This document shows positions 15,722-24,052 of a stretch of 64,000 nt of DNA, in pieces. How positions within the stretch are numbered: position 1 is the first letter of the stretch; each line of letters begins with the position of its first letter. A model generated the notes under the pieces. That model had not been told where the DNA came from and searched no databases. It saw only the letters and a program-made list of their open reading frames with translations. Source of the DNA: Methanofollis formosanus (GTDB taxonomy: Archaea > Halobacteriota > Methanomicrobia > Methanomicrobiales > Methanofollaceae); NCBI RefSeq assembly GCF_019633745.1, contig NZ_CP037968.1, forward strand, positions 936,789-1,000,788, given 5' to 3'. The translations under genes and the position numbers were made by a program.

Positions 15722-16246
15722 TCACTCTCCTTCTCCAATCTCTTCTCCCCCTTTCCCGAGATCGATCAGGAAGAGAGGAATACAGAGAGCCGTCGAGATG
15801 AGGAGCATCCTGAGAAACGACTCCAGCATCTCCATCGTGAAATACAGCGGCCCGATCATCCCGAGAGTGCGCTCTATCGCGTCGTAATCAGGGAAGACCT
15901 CGCCGCTCGCAAAGCCGATGAGCATCGCAATGATCTGGGAGAAAAAGGGGATGCAGCAGATGTAGATCCACTTCCACGTCCCCCTCGTCCTGAGAGGGAT
16001 GAGCACGAACGGTGTCATCGTCGCCAGCACCTGCACGGTCAGGATGACAAAGGTCGCCGCCGGCGTTTGCGGCCCCATGGCCTCGAACGGGATGAGAAAC
16101 GGCATGACAAGGGCAAGGAGTCCGGCCAGAGCAGGCGGGGCGATGGAACGGAGGGACGGATGCGGGATCCTCTCGATGCCGGTATAGAGGAGGGCGGGGT
16201 AGAGGAGAAGGAATAAGATGATGAGAGGGACGTCGAACAGCATCAT
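15722..16246 (-). CDS. Multi-pass membrane protein, unknown
   Basis: 174 residues with about five hydrophobic segments: MLFDVPLIILFLLLYPALL, PPALAGLLALVMPFLIP, FVILTVQVLATMTPFVLIPL, WIYICCIPFFSQIIAMLIGF, and MLLISTALCIPLFLIDL near the C-terminus. The acidic tail KGGEEIGEGE is cytosolic if the usual topology holds. No family recognised. First gene of the small unit running to 14366, with a TATA-like sequence TATATACTC on the minus strand about 45 bases upstream (near 16290-16300). Confidence 0.6.
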   Translation of the reverse strand: MMLFDVPLIILFLLLYPALLYTGIERIPHPSLRSIAPPALAGLLALVMPFLIPFEAMGPQTPAATFVILTVQVLATMTPFVLIPLRTRGTWKWIYICCIPFFSQIIAMLIGFASGEVFPDYDAIERTLGMIGPLYFTMEMLESFLRMLLISTALCIPLFLIDLGKGGEEIGEGE

Positions 16247-16440
16247 AAGACTCCAGATATCCGGGATATCTGATTGTCATTATACTATGAATGAGTATAT
16301 ATGATTTCTATGCCGTTTCTCTACAGATCAGAACATCGGGGCGCCACCGGGGGCGGAAGAGGGCGGAGAGGGGATGATCTTTCATCACGCCGTCATCGCG
16401 TATCGCGTCGGGCCGCACTCCCACGACAAGAGTTACGATC

Positions 16441-16917
16441 TCATGCCCCTCTGATCTCGGTCACGGTCGTGACCACCCGCCCTTCCCCCTCGTCGACCAG
16501 GAAGTCGACGCTCGCGGTCTTGTTCGTGATCCTGAGGGCCGGGGCGCACCCTCTCCCAGAAGAGGGGAAGGGTGTCGAGTGACAGGAGAGGAACACTCCT
16601 TCGACCTCCCCTCCACCGAGATACATCTCTCTCGCCGCCCTGTCCCTGAGCGCGACACGAGCGACATGTGAGGCGTTTGTCTCCATCCAGTCGGTACCGC
16701 CCGGAGAGATGACCAGGACGTTTGCGTAATCGAAGTCAGGAAGGTCGGCGGATACGGCGGGGCGGAGGGTGAGCGGTGCCGGGGTTTCCTTAAGGGCCGG
16801 CATCTCTGTCTGCGGGACCGGCGTCGTCTCGAGCGTCGTGTTGTCGACCGGAGTCGTGCACCCGGCCACAGATGCCATGACGCCGACGATCAGAAGAGCA
16901 CACCATATTTCTCTCAT
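16441..16917 (-). CDS. Small lipoprotein, unknown function
   Basis: 158 residues: signal peptide MREIWCALLIVGVMASVAGC with lipobox SVAGC, a Thr/Pro-rich linker (residues 21-50), then a compact domain with PDFDYANVLVISPGG and ITNKTASVDFLVDEGEGRVV. The Thr-rich linker is typical of glycosylated archaeal surface lipoproteins. It has its own promoter region (TATA at 17041-17051) sharing a leader motif with the lipoprotein gene at 13861. No known domain recognised. Confidence 0.65.
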   Translation of the reverse strand: MREIWCALLIVGVMASVAGCTTPVDNTTLETTPVPQTEMPALKETPAPLTLRPAVSADLPDFDYANVLVISPGGTDWMETNASHVARVALRDRAAREMYLGGGEVEGVFLSCHSTPFPSSGRGCAPALRITNKTASVDFLVDEGEGRVVTTVTEIRGA

Positions 16918-17022
16918 GTAAGCACCTATTTTCCCGCTCTTCTCGCAGGAATGATCGCCCGGTTTGCCGTGGAAGTCTTATTCCAGCAGACCAGAGCGTC
17001 CTGCCCCTTCTGGACACCGCGT

Positions 17023-17051
17023 CTGGCATCCACAGCGCACAGTATATTTTT
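17023..17051 (-). promoter_or_regulatory. TATA plus conserved GTGGATGCC leader motif, copy 2
   Basis: Minus-strand AAAAATATACT, then a seven-base spacer, then GTGGATGCC, matching 14218-14246. The start codon of the lipoprotein gene is about 105 bases further on. The adjacent TTTAAAAATATATAATC could drive a divergent plus-strand transcript. Confidence 0.55.
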
Positions 17052-17101
17052 AAAAATATATAATCTCTCTGAGCACCCCCTATACATATCAGGAGGGAAT
17101 T

Positions 17102-17129
17102 AGAGGATCAGCTCACAAAGTTTAAGATT
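17102..17129 (+). promoter_or_regulatory. Shared promoter/operator motif, copy 1
   Basis: AGAGGATCA followed by CACAAA and TTTAAG matches 19091-19118 at 23 of 28 positions by direct comparison. Each copy precedes a cassette ending in a membrane-anchored double winged-helix regulator, so it may be a TATA element plus a site bound by these regulators. Confidence 0.5.
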
Positions 17130-17159
17130 ACAGATCTCGATTCAGGATATGGCGATACC

Positions 17160-17642
17160 ATGCAGCCTGAAAAAACTATTCTGATTCTTATCATCGCCGC
17201 AGCACTGCTTGTGCCTGCTGCGGCCGCCCACGACCTGAGGGCGGAGACCGCCGACCAGATCACCGTCTCATCCATCCCGGACGGGCTGATCGATCTGGAC
17301 AAATTCAAAATTGGCATTCGTTCGGTCGGTGGTACCATCTATCCAAGCGAGTGGGATCTCATCAACAAGTACATCCCCTCTAATGTCGAGACCATAGAAG
17401 TGTATCTCGACTGGAGCGGGCACAGCGGTGGCCCCTACTCTGTCGCCCTGACCATCTACCCCCCAGGAAACAACGGCCACTTCGGCCCGTATTATGACAG
17501 TGCCGATGGAAGGAGCGATGAAAAGATCACCCTGTCCTTCTCGGACTCGTCCGGCCTCCCGAGCGGCACCTGGCAGTTCTATGTCTTTGGTGACGACGTG
17601 CCGGCCAGTGGGATCTCGTACACCCTGAATGTCGTATACTAA
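17160..17642 (+). CDS. Secreted protein, unknown function
   Basis: 160 residues. A signal peptide MQPEKTILILIIAAALLVPAAAAH is probably cleaved after AAA. The mature part is beta-rich and acidic, with VETIEVYLDWSGHSGGPYSVALTIYPPG and a late WQFYVFGDD strand, which resembles a jelly-roll or pre-peptidase C-terminal-like extracellular domain. I recognise no family firmly. It lies 22 bases upstream of the membrane-anchored regulator at 17665 and is probably co-transcribed, so it could be the sensed or regulated surface partner. Confidence 0.65.
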   Translation: MQPEKTILILIIAAALLVPAAAAHDLRAETADQITVSSIPDGLIDLDKFKIGIRSVGGTIYPSEWDLINKYIPSNVETIEVYLDWSGHSGGPYSVALTIYPPGNNGHFGPYYDSADGRSDEKITLSFSDSSGLPSGTWQFYVFGDDVPASGISYTLNVVY

Positions 17643-17664
17643 ACCCACATCACCGGAGCAGGAC

Positions 17665-18453
17665 ATGCAACCAAAATTCGTTCTTTTTTTGATATTCACA
17701 CTTCTTCTCTTCAGTCCGGGGTATCAGGCAACGGCAAAGATCGTCGTCGAGCCCATACCTGCGGAGATTCACCCAGACAGGATCAGTCTTGACGACGAAG
17801 AGATTGTGCCGATCTGGCACTCCTCCCCCATGCGATTACTCACATGCTTCCTCCTCATCTATTGCCCCCTCCTCGCCTGCCCGGTCGAACTCTTCTACTC
17901 GCTCGGCATCTGGACCTACCTCGGCTACCGTCGCGCCTCGCGTCAACGCCCCTTCGACAACCCAAACCGGTGGCAGATCTTCACATGCATCAGGGAAAAC
18001 CCAGGCATCTCCGTAGCCGAGGTCGTCGCCGCCACCGGGGTCAGCCGCGGCACGGTGCATTACCATCTCGCCCATCTGCAAAAGAGGAACATTATCCACA
18101 AAAACATCGAGGGAAATTCTATCGGCTACTTCGCATATACCAACGACTTCGACGTCACCGAAGAGCACATCCTCATGCACCTCAAAAACAAGACCAAAAA
18201 GAGTCTCCTCTCTCTTCTGCTGGAGACACCAGGACTCTCCCAGTCTGAGGTCGCCGAGGCGATCGAAGTATCGAGGCCGACGGTCTGCTGGCATATGGAG
18301 CGACTCATCAAAGACGGGGTGGTTGAGTCAAAGAAAATAGAGGGGAGGGTGCGGTACCGGCTCACCCACGATGCCTGGGAGATGCTTGAGAAGGAGAGGA
18401 GGAGTGGGGGGACCAAAGACGATACTACAGATTCCAGGCCGGCGGCGGCCTGA
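17665..18453 (+). CDS. Membrane-anchored transcription regulator with two winged-helix domains (paralog A)
   Basis: 262 residues from ATG 17665, with GGAG about 10 bases upstream. A signal-like helix (2-24), a short extracytoplasmic part of about 35 residues (KIVVEPIPAEIHPD, IVPIWHSSP), a second helix near 62-84, then YRRASRQRPFDNPNRWQI. The cytosolic part holds two winged-helix domains: PGISVAEVVAATGVSRGTVHYHL, then PGLSQSEVAEAIEVSRPTVCWHM. Similar membrane-tethered winged-helix proteins are common in methanogens, with unknown signals. A paralog with the same layout is 0.7 kb downstream. Confidence 0.8.
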   Translation: MQPKFVLFLIFTLLLFSPGYQATAKIVVEPIPAEIHPDRISLDDEEIVPIWHSSPMRLLTCFLLIYCPLLACPVELFYSLGIWTYLGYRRASRQRPFDNPNRWQIFTCIRENPGISVAEVVAATGVSRGTVHYHLAHLQKRNIIHKNIEGNSIGYFAYTNDFDVTEEHILMHLKNKTKKSLLSLLLETPGLSQSEVAEAIEVSRPTVCWHMERLIKDGVVESKKIEGRVRYRLTHDAWEMLEKERRSGGTKDDTTDSRPAAA

Positions 18454-18720
18454 AGAAAATACTCGGAATGATCTCCAGAAATGATATCGGGTGTGAAAAT
18501 ATATCTGAGAATGAAAACGCTATTCTGGTTTTGTCGGTTCATTCAATGTTCAGGAACCACCATACGTTCTATCGCCGATCATCCCTGTCGAAGAGGAGTC
18601 TGCCGTCTTCTTTAATTTCAAGCCATGAACCCCGCCCCTTGATTCCAGGATGAAGATTAGAGCCTGAAGGCAGAAAGAAATATGGTGAAATAACGGCTCT
18701 GTAGAAATCTTCTTGATAGT

Positions 18721-18885
18721 TCTCTTCGCCGGGGGACTGGCTGCCCCCCCGGCGCGATTGATGTGGAAGGCGTGGTGATCAGGCGTGCCGCCCTCATCGT
18801 AAAATCTTCCCTGTAATCTCGTGCCGGGGGGAGACCCCCGGACCCCATGACGAAGATAGGGGCGGGGCGGCAATGAAGTGGCAGT
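18721..18885. repeat. GC-rich hairpin module (inverted)
   Basis: Contains GCCGGGGGACTGGCTGCCCC near 18729, CAGGCGTGCCGCCCTCATCG near 18781, then GTGCCGGGGGGAGACCCCCG and ACGAAGATAGGGGCGGGGCG. Same module as at 36.9, 46.0 and 63.5 kb, in the opposite orientation. Confidence 0.6.
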
Positions 18886-18932
18886 CCCATCTGGTGTCCT
18901 GCTCTGAAGAGGGAGCAAGGATCCGCACCGGA

Positions 18933-18997
18933 GACCAACGAGAATTTTCATCGCGTATGCTTGAACCCAGGATTCATGCTCAATTCTACAGGGCCAT
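18933..18997 (-). repeat. Short palindrome element, copy 4 (inverted)
   Basis: CATCGCGTATGCTTGAACCC, then GGATTCATGCTCAATTCTAC, then AGGGCC. The core TGAACCCAGGATTCA has one non-Watson-Crick position. Flanks match the other copies in reverse. Confidence 0.7.
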
Positions 18998-19090
18998 TCG
19001 GTGAAACACCAGCCTCCTAACACTCACACCAGATATTTTCCAAACCCCATATTTTTCATAGGCGACCTATATGACAATCAAAGAGCATGG

Positions 19091-19118
19091 AGAGGATCAA
19101 CACACAAAATTTAAGGAT
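19091..19118 (+). promoter_or_regulatory. Shared promoter/operator motif, copy 2
   Basis: AGAGGATCA, CACAAA and TTTAAG as at 17102-17129. It lies 79 bases before the second double winged-helix regulator gene. The similarity continues weakly downstream (AATTCACAGTATGCCGA against GATTCAGGATATGGCGA), so the promoter region was duplicated with the gene. Confidence 0.5.
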
Positions 19119-19196
19119 CAATATATCAATTCACAGTATGCCGACAGTATCCAGACCCCTTCCCGCCCCCGGCCCCGAAGATCATGAGTTGAAATT

Positions 19197-19982
19197 ATGC
19201 ATCAAAACCCCGCCGCCATATCTGTCCTCATCATGACCCTGCTCCTCCTCTGGAGCCCGGCGGCGGCGAAGATCGTCGTCGAACCCGCACCCGCGGAACT
19301 GCCCGCCAATGTAACTTTCATCGACGACGAGGAGTTCGTGCCGATCTGGACTGTTTCGCCGATGCGGCTGCTCACCTACTATACCCTCATCCACTGCCCC
19401 GCCCTCGCCGTGCCGGTCTGCCTCCTCTATTCATCCGGCATCCTGGCATTCCTCGGCTACCGGCGTGCCTCGCGCCAACGTCCCTCCGACAACCCGAGCC
19501 GCCTACAGATATGTGCGTGCATCAAAGAGAACCCGGGCATCACCGTGCCCGAGATCGCCGATGCAACCGATTTCAGCCGCGGCACGGTGAACTATCACCT
19601 CTTCCGTCTGCAAAGGAAGGGCCTTGTTCACAGAAAGGGGCAGGGAAATACCTTCGGTTATTTTGCATACTCCGACAGCCTCGACGCCACAGAAGAGCAC
19701 CTCCTCATGCACCTCAAAAACCAGACCAAAAAAAGTCTGATCTCTCTTCTGATTGAGGCACCGTGTGTCTCCCAGTCTGAGGCCGCCGAGGCGATCGAGG
19801 TATCGAGACCGACGATCGCCTGGCATATGGAGCGACTCATCAGAGACGGGCTCGTCGAGTACAGGAGAGACGGACGGACGGTGCGCTACCGTCTCACCGA
19901 TGAAGCCGGGGAAGTGCTCGGGAAGATAAGGAAAGGAAGAACAGAAGAGGGTCTGATGGATAAAGGGCCTGCAACGGCCTGA
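19197..19982 (+). CDS. Membrane-anchored transcription regulator with two winged-helix domains (paralog B)
   Basis: 261 residues, collinear with the protein at 17665. An N-terminal signal-like helix is followed by the same extracytoplasmic motif KIVVEPAPAELP and VPIWTVSPMRLLTYY, a second helix (CPALAVPVCLLYSSGILAFL), and YRRASRQRPSDNPSRLQI. Two winged-helix domains follow: PGITVPEIADATDFSRGTVNYHL and VSQSEAAEAIEVSRPTIAWHM. Recognition helices differ mainly in the first domain (TGVSRGTVHYH against TDFSRGTVNYH), so the two probably bind related sites. Unlike copy A it has no secreted-protein gene before it. Confidence 0.8.
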   Translation: MHQNPAAISVLIMTLLLLWSPAAAKIVVEPAPAELPANVTFIDDEEFVPIWTVSPMRLLTYYTLIHCPALAVPVCLLYSSGILAFLGYRRASRQRPSDNPSRLQICACIKENPGITVPEIADATDFSRGTVNYHLFRLQRKGLVHRKGQGNTFGYFAYSDSLDATEEHLLMHLKNQTKKSLISLLIEAPCVSQSEAAEAIEVSRPTIAWHMERLIRDGLVEYRRDGRTVRYRLTDEAGEVLGKIRKGRTEEGLMDKGPATA

Positions 19983-19993
19983 ATAGAGGCGAG

Positions 19994-20124
19994 CGGCCCC
20001 GGAACCCCCCACGACGAAGATAGGGGCGGGGCGGCACCAATCTCTCGAACGACACCGTGCTTCAGAAACGTCTTCCACTCACCTATCAAGCCCTGAGAAG
20101 TTTTGGGATGACCTCGATGAAATT
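19994..20124 (-). repeat. Truncated inverted copy of the 340-base composite element
   Basis: On the minus strand GAGGTCATCCCAAAACTTCT, GCTTGATAGGTGAG, TTTCTGAAGCACGGTGTCGT and CGCCCCTATCTTCGTCGTGG match the first about 125 bases of the element at 31089, then stop at the regulator gene end. Confidence 0.7.
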
Positions 20125-20133
20125 AATCTCAGG

Positions 20134-20182
20134 AGGTATGCCCGAGGCGTGCTCTCGCTTCATGAACGATCCAACAGAGCCC
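20134..20182 (-). repeat. Short palindrome element, copy 5 (diverged, inverted)
   Basis: GGTATGCCCGAGGCGTGCTC then CGCTTCATGAACGATCCAAC then AGAGCCC. It resembles copy 3 but has lost part of the stem. Confidence 0.45.
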
Positions 20183-20219
20183 AAAAAAGAAAAAATCACC
20201 TTTCCCTAGAAAAAGAAAA
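20183..20219 (-). terminator. T-rich terminator region of the rsmA operon
   Basis: Minus strand has two T-runs (CTTTTT and TTTTTCTTTTTTGGG-like stretches) just after the rsmA stop, typical of archaeal T-rich termination. Confidence 0.45.
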
Positions 20220-20234
20220 TCATGCAGCGGCCGC

Positions 20235-21017
20235 TCACTCTTCCTGCGGCGCCAGGAGGTTGGCGACCATCGCAAAGGTCATCATCGAGAGTTCTTCGGG
20301 ACGCAGGGAAAGCAACTCGTCGGGGAGTTCTGCAAACGCCCGCTCCAGTTCATCCTTCCCGAAGACCCCCTTCGCCCCCCGCAGCCCGTTCTTCACCGTC
20401 TTCCTCCGGTGAGAGAAGAGTTCGCGCACCACATCGGCATACACCTTCCGATCGGCAATGAAATACGGCGGTTCGTGGGGGGTGAGGCGCACCACCGTCG
20501 AGGCGACCTCCGGCGGCGGGGAGAAGGAGCCAGGACCGAGATTGAAGCAGAGTTCCACGTCGGCGTAGGTCTGCACCATCACCGAGAGACGGCCGCAGGC
20601 CGACGTCCCGACCCTCGCCGCCATCCGCTCCGCAAACTCCCGCTGGTACATCAGCACCGCCCGCTCGAACCCGGCCTCGAGGAGACGGAAGGTGATGGGT
20701 GAGGAGGCAGAATAGGGAAGATTTGCGACGACGATCTCGAACGGCGGGAACGCAACCCTGGTCGCGTCGCCATGGACGATCTCAAGACGTCCTGCCTCGA
20801 TCTCGTCGGCAAACGTGAACGAGAGTTCCTCCACCAGGGAACCGTCGAGTTCGACGGCGACCACCCTGGCACCGGCCTCAAGGAGGGCAGCGGTCAGCAC
20901 ACCTCTCCCTGGGCCTATCTCCAGAACCCGTCGGTCCGCAAGGTCGCCTGCCAGATCAACGATCCGGCCGACCGCCCGCGGGTCAATCAGAAAATGTTGA
21001 TCATGCCGTGCTTTCAT
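20235..21017 (-). CDS. rsmA: 16S rRNA dimethyladenosine methyltransferase RsmA/KsgA (Dim1)
   Basis: 260 residues from ATG 21017 (MKARHDQHFLIDPRAVGR). SAM motif I VLEIGPGRGVL at 31-41, the acidic end VVAVELDGSL, and the catalytic NLPY at 99-102, which defines the adenine-N6 dimethylases. The C-terminal helical domain has FSHRRKTVKNGLRG. It dimethylates two adjacent adenines near the 3' end of 16S rRNA during small-subunit assembly. It overlaps the DUF655 stop by 4 bases and is the last gene of the information-processing run. Confidence 0.95.
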   Translation of the reverse strand: MKARHDQHFLIDPRAVGRIVDLAGDLADRRVLEIGPGRGVLTAALLEAGARVVAVELDGSLVEELSFTFADEIEAGRLEIVHGDATRVAFPPFEIVVANLPYSASSPITFRLLEAGFERAVLMYQREFAERMAARVGTSACGRLSVMVQTYADVELCFNLGPGSFSPPPEVASTVVRLTPHEPPYFIADRKVYADVVRELFSHRRKTVKNGLRGAKGVFGKDELERAFAELPDELLSLRPEELSMMTFAMVANLLAPQEE

Positions 21018-21577
21018 CGTGCCGTAAAGAGACGATACTTGACCTCGGGATCCTCGAGCTCTTCCATGACCCGCCCGACGATCAATTTGGTCGGGTTCGG
21101 GATGGACTTGATCCGCTGAGCGATATCCGCGAAACTCTCGTACGGCTTCTTGTTCCGCTCCTCGACCAGTTCCCACATGAGTTTCTTCCCGATACCGGGG
21201 AGAAGATGGAACATATGGAGCTTCGGCGTGATCGGAACCGCCTTGTTGAAGAACTCAACAAAGCGCGCCTCGTCCTCCTTCACGATCGACTCGATCGCGA
21301 AGGGGAGTTCGACCTTCGCCGTGTTCGTCAGGTCGGTATAGCTGATCCGACGCTTCACCCGCTCGACCTTGTCCCGCTCGCTATCACCGATATAGACCGA
21401 ATCATGGATCTGGATATCGGCGCCCTTCTTCGGGATCAGTTCGAGCAGTTTGAACTGCCCGGTCCCCACCGCCTGCACGACAGGTTCGCGCTTGAAGCCG
21501 CGTCGCTGATCATCAATACGACCCTGAAGAAGTACATCCACAACTACCGCGTAGATCTCCTTTTTCTCAGCCTTCAT
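21014..21577 (-). CDS. DUF655 family RNA-binding-type protein
   Basis: 187 residues. Typical N-terminus EKKEIYAVVVDVLLQGRIDD, an OB-like part (GADIQIHDSVYIGDSERDKV), then a helix-hairpin-helix-like region with HLLPGIGKKLMWELVEERNK. DUF655 proteins are archaeal, sit between rpoF and ksgA in many genomes, and are thought to bind nucleic acid. The function is not established. Confidence 0.88.
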   Translation of the reverse strand: MKAEKKEIYAVVVDVLLQGRIDDQRRGFKREPVVQAVGTGQFKLLELIPKKGADIQIHDSVYIGDSERDKVERVKRRISYTDLTNTAKVELPFAIESIVKEDEARFVEFFNKAVPITPKLHMFHLLPGIGKKLMWELVEERNKKPYESFADIAQRIKSIPNPTKLIVGRVMEELEDPEVKYRLFTAR

Positions 21578-21586
21578 AGCAACCCC

Positions 21587-21946
21587 TCAGAGATGAGTGA
21601 TTACCATCTCCAGAATAGCATCGAGTTCCTCGCCGGTGAGCGTGTAGCGCTCCTTGGCGTAGATCGCTCTCAGTTCATCCCGTGATCTGGGCATGATATT
21701 GGCGATCCTGAACGCGATGTCAGGTTTCATCTTTTCAAGAGTGAGGAGTTTGTCCACGAGGTCGCGTGAATGCTCGGCTGAAGCCTTGGAAAGGTGATTG
21801 GCATGCTCAATGCTCTGACGGAGCTCATAGGACATCTCCTGCCCGGCATCGAGACGCCGCGCTTCGACCTGTGCGAGCTGGCCCTTCATCTCCGGAAGGG
21901 TGATCCGCTCCTCGCTAATTACTCCTTTAACCTTCATGCCAATCAC
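21587..21946 (-). CDS. rpoF: DNA-directed RNA polymerase subunit Rpo4/F
   Basis: 119 residues. Rpo4 features: KGVISEERITLPEMKGQLAQ at the start, a long helix, and the HRDC-like end with ARIANIMPRSRDEL-type sequence (here RIANIMPRSRDELRAIYAKE) and LTGEELDAIL. It pairs with Rpo7 to form the polymerase stalk. The start may be the ATG at 21946 or 21937 (MKVKGV). It lies between rpl21e and DUF655, the standard archaeal order. Confidence 0.93.
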   Translation of the reverse strand: MIGMKVKGVISEERITLPEMKGQLAQVEARRLDAGQEMSYELRQSIEHANHLSKASAEHSRDLVDKLLTLEKMKPDIAFRIANIMPRSRDELRAIYAKERYTLTGEELDAILEMVITHL

Positions 21947-21956
21947 TCGGTGGACA

Positions 21957-22250
21957 TTATACTTTCTGAGGCTTTAGATGTTGTGGTCTGGAAATTACAA
22001 TCTTCATACTGTTCCCATCGGGAACCTCGACGAGCCAGGCGCGGCCACGCTGACCGACGACCGTTCCGGTCCTCCCGTGGAACCTCCGATTGGGCATCCC
22101 CTTCTGGATGCTCGGTTCACAGACGATGTGGACCTTCTGTCCCATCTCGAACTTCTGGATAACCGCAGTCGGCGGGACAATGCCCCGGCGCCTGAGATCT
22201 TTCTTCAGCTTATACCGCGTCTTCTTCCTCGGACCGTTATGATGAGCCAT
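21957..22250 (-). CDS. Large-subunit ribosomal protein L21e
   Basis: 97 residues from ATG 22250 ([20 protein letters not shown]). It has the L21e SH3-like domain: [40 protein letters not shown] and the basic end [10 protein letters not shown]. Binds 23S rRNA near the central region. The longer frame to 22262 overlaps the pus10 end and is less likely. Confidence 0.95.
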   Translation of the reverse strand: MAHHNGPRKKTRYKLKKDLRRRGIVPPTAVIQKFEMGQKVHIVCEPSIQKGMPNRRFHGRTGTVVGQRGRAWLVEVPDGNSMKIVISRPQHLKPQKV

Positions 22251-22251
22251 C

Positions 22252-23484
22252 TCATTCACCACTCTCTGGTTCTTCCACCAGCACTACATCGAGGCTGGTG
22301 ACTCGAGCTTCTTTGCCCAGGAGCCCAGCAAGACTGGGGTTCGTTCTCCCGCCGTCGCCGGAGACCAGTTCCTTAATATAAAGACCGGCCTCGCCGACGA
22401 CCTCGATGACGAACTTCCCGTCCTGCATCCCCGGAGATTGAATATTTATAACCCCGCGCTCTCGGATCTTGTCGGCCCGGCGGTGCGCCACCCGTTTCGG
22501 GGTGCGCTGGTGAATCGTAACACCGTTCAACCGGTCCAGTGCGGATCTGAGTTCGTCCAGGGAAATATCTTCATCGATCTCTACGAGAATCCTGTATTTT
22601 TTATGCGCTTTGTTCGATTTAAGGGTTTCCACCTCAGCGTGAGAACTCCATCCAGTCAATTCGACCGCAACGCGGCCGTCCGCACGCTCGTTGATCAGCG
22701 CCTCCAGGGCGGCAAGATCGACCTCCCGACGCTTCGGGTTGAAGAGTTCCATCACGAAGGGCCGGCCGCTCCCGAGCATCCTGGCATCGATGTCTTCTCT
22801 GCCCGAGCCATGGAGGATCGCCGCTTCGGCCTCGAAGACCTCGGCCGCCGGGCGGCCGATGAGCTCTTCCACCGAATCGGCGTACATCTTGCCGGTGAAG
22901 TTGCACCGCTCGCACCCTTTACCGCGGCAGACCCGGCAGTCCCAGTGGGTCTGCGGGATCCCGCGCTCGTACTTGCAGTACCGGCCCCTGAAATAAACCG
23001 GGTTGACCTCGACCTCCACCCGGTCCTCGGCCAGGTTGAGGATCGCGACCACGTCGGGCCGCTTGAACTCTACCGTCTTGCCGGTCAGGGCCGAGACCGC
23101 CTTGCCGACCTCGCGGTTCAGCTCCGACTTGATCGGCTCGGGGTCGGTGAGGGAGAGGTCGGACCAGACCATCTCCTCGCTCTCGGCGATGAGCGGGGGC
23201 ACCCGCGTCCCGACCAGGAAGGTCGCATACTCGGTCCCCTCCAGGGCCTCGACGACGCGGGCCGCCCACCCGGCGATCTGGTCGAAGGCCCGGTCGCAGA
23301 CCCAACACTCCTCCGGCTCTCCGGTGAAGGGTTCGTTCTTCGCCAGGGCATGGGCGGTCCGCAGGGCCAGACCGCGTTCGTCGTTCGACAGCCCGAACGA
23401 GCGCTTCCCGAAGAAGCGCCCGAGACAGTGGTCGCAGATCGGGCCGTATTCCAGGACCGCCCCGACCGTCTCGATCAGATCCAT
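22252..23484 (-). CDS. pus10: tRNA pseudouridine(54/55) synthase Pus10
   Basis: 410 residues. N-terminal THUMP-containing region with zinc cysteines CDHC (17-20), CWVC (60-63) and CRVC/CERC (183-194). The catalytic domain has [16 protein letters not shown] at 228-243 with the essential aspartate. It makes pseudouridine at tRNA positions 54 and 55. The next gene, trmY, methylates pseudouridine-54, so the pair encodes two successive steps at one base. The stop lies just 1 base past the preferred rpl21e start. Confidence 0.95.
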   Translation of the reverse strand: MDLIETVGAVLEYGPICDHCLGRFFGKRSFGLSNDERGLALRTAHALAKNEPFTGEPEECWVCDRAFDQIAGWAARVVEALEGTEYATFLVGTRVPPLIAESEEMVWSDLSLTDPEPIKSELNREVGKAVSALTGKTVEFKRPDVVAILNLAEDRVEVEVNPVYFRGRYCKYERGIPQTHWDCRVCRGKGCERCNFTGKMYADSVEELIGRPAAEVFEAEAAILHGSGREDIDARMLGSGRPFVMELFNPKRREVDLAALEALINERADGRVAVELTGWSSHAEVETLKSNKAHKKYRILVEIDEDISLDELRSALDRLNGVTIHQRTPKRVAHRRADKIRERGVINIQSPGMQDGKFVIEVVGEAGLYIKELVSGDGGRTNPSLAGLLGKEARVTSLDVVLVEEPESGE

Positions 23485-24051
23485 TCAGCTCTCTCTCCTG
23501 TCACGTTCGTTGTGCAACACCACGATCGCCTGATCCGCATGGAGGACTCGCGGCCCCAGGGAGTAGGCCGGAAGCCCGCCGGTCAGTTCTTCCTCCTCTT
23601 CGGTGAAGTTGAGGTGGTCGGAGAGGAGGACCGTCTCGGGAAGAGACGACGCCTCGCGCACGTCCTCGCCCCCTTCGTCCAGAACTCCACACGGGCACTC
23701 CGCGAGCACCGCATCGAGCCCTCCTTTCCGCACCATCACGCCCGGACTCGCCTCCCTGAAGGTCGTCCCGCAGGGGAGGGCCAGGGCCTTCTTGATCAGG
23801 CCTGCAATGTTGCGCTCGTCGGGGCTGAGGTTTCGTACCTTCGCCCCGGAAAAACCGATCGTCTTGGGACCCTTCGGCTCGCCCAGCAGGACGAGCCAGC
23901 ACTCGGCGTCCCGCCTCATCCCATGGGAGAGACAGAGGGAGGCCGCCACGCACCGGCAGAGTTCGTCCATCCGGCCGGCACCAGGGAGATCGTTCAGCGA
24001 AAAACCGGGGTCAGTGCTCCCCCGGTGCCCGACCACGACAAAACGTCTCAT
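23485..24051 (-). CDS. trmY: tRNA (pseudouridine(54)-N1)-methyltransferase TrmY
   Basis: 188 residues. SPOUT-family pattern: RRFVVVGHRGSTDPGFSLND at the start, a middle with RRDAECWLVLLGEPKGPKTI, and the knotted SAM region with LSDHLNFTEEEEELTGG and LHADQAIVVLHNE. It makes m1-pseudouridine-54, the archaeal counterpart of ribothymidine-54. The stop abuts the pus10 start (no gap), matching their consecutive reactions. Confidence 0.94.
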   Translation of the reverse strand: MRRFVVVGHRGSTDPGFSLNDLPGAGRMDELCRCVAASLCLSHGMRRDAECWLVLLGEPKGPKTIGFSGAKVRNLSPDERNIAGLIKKALALPCGTTFREASPGVMVRKGGLDAVLAECPCGVLDEGGEDVREASSLPETVLLSDHLNFTEEEEELTGGLPAYSLGPRVLHADQAIVVLHNERDRRES

Positions 24052-24052
24052 C

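Larger units (their letters stand above)
18454..19196. other. 740-base gap with GC-rich hairpin module and palindrome element
   Basis: No gene seen. It contains a GC-rich module (about 18721-18885) with paired G-runs and C-runs, an inverted palindrome element (18933-18997), and the regulator-cassette promoter motif (19091-19118). Confidence 0.6.
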
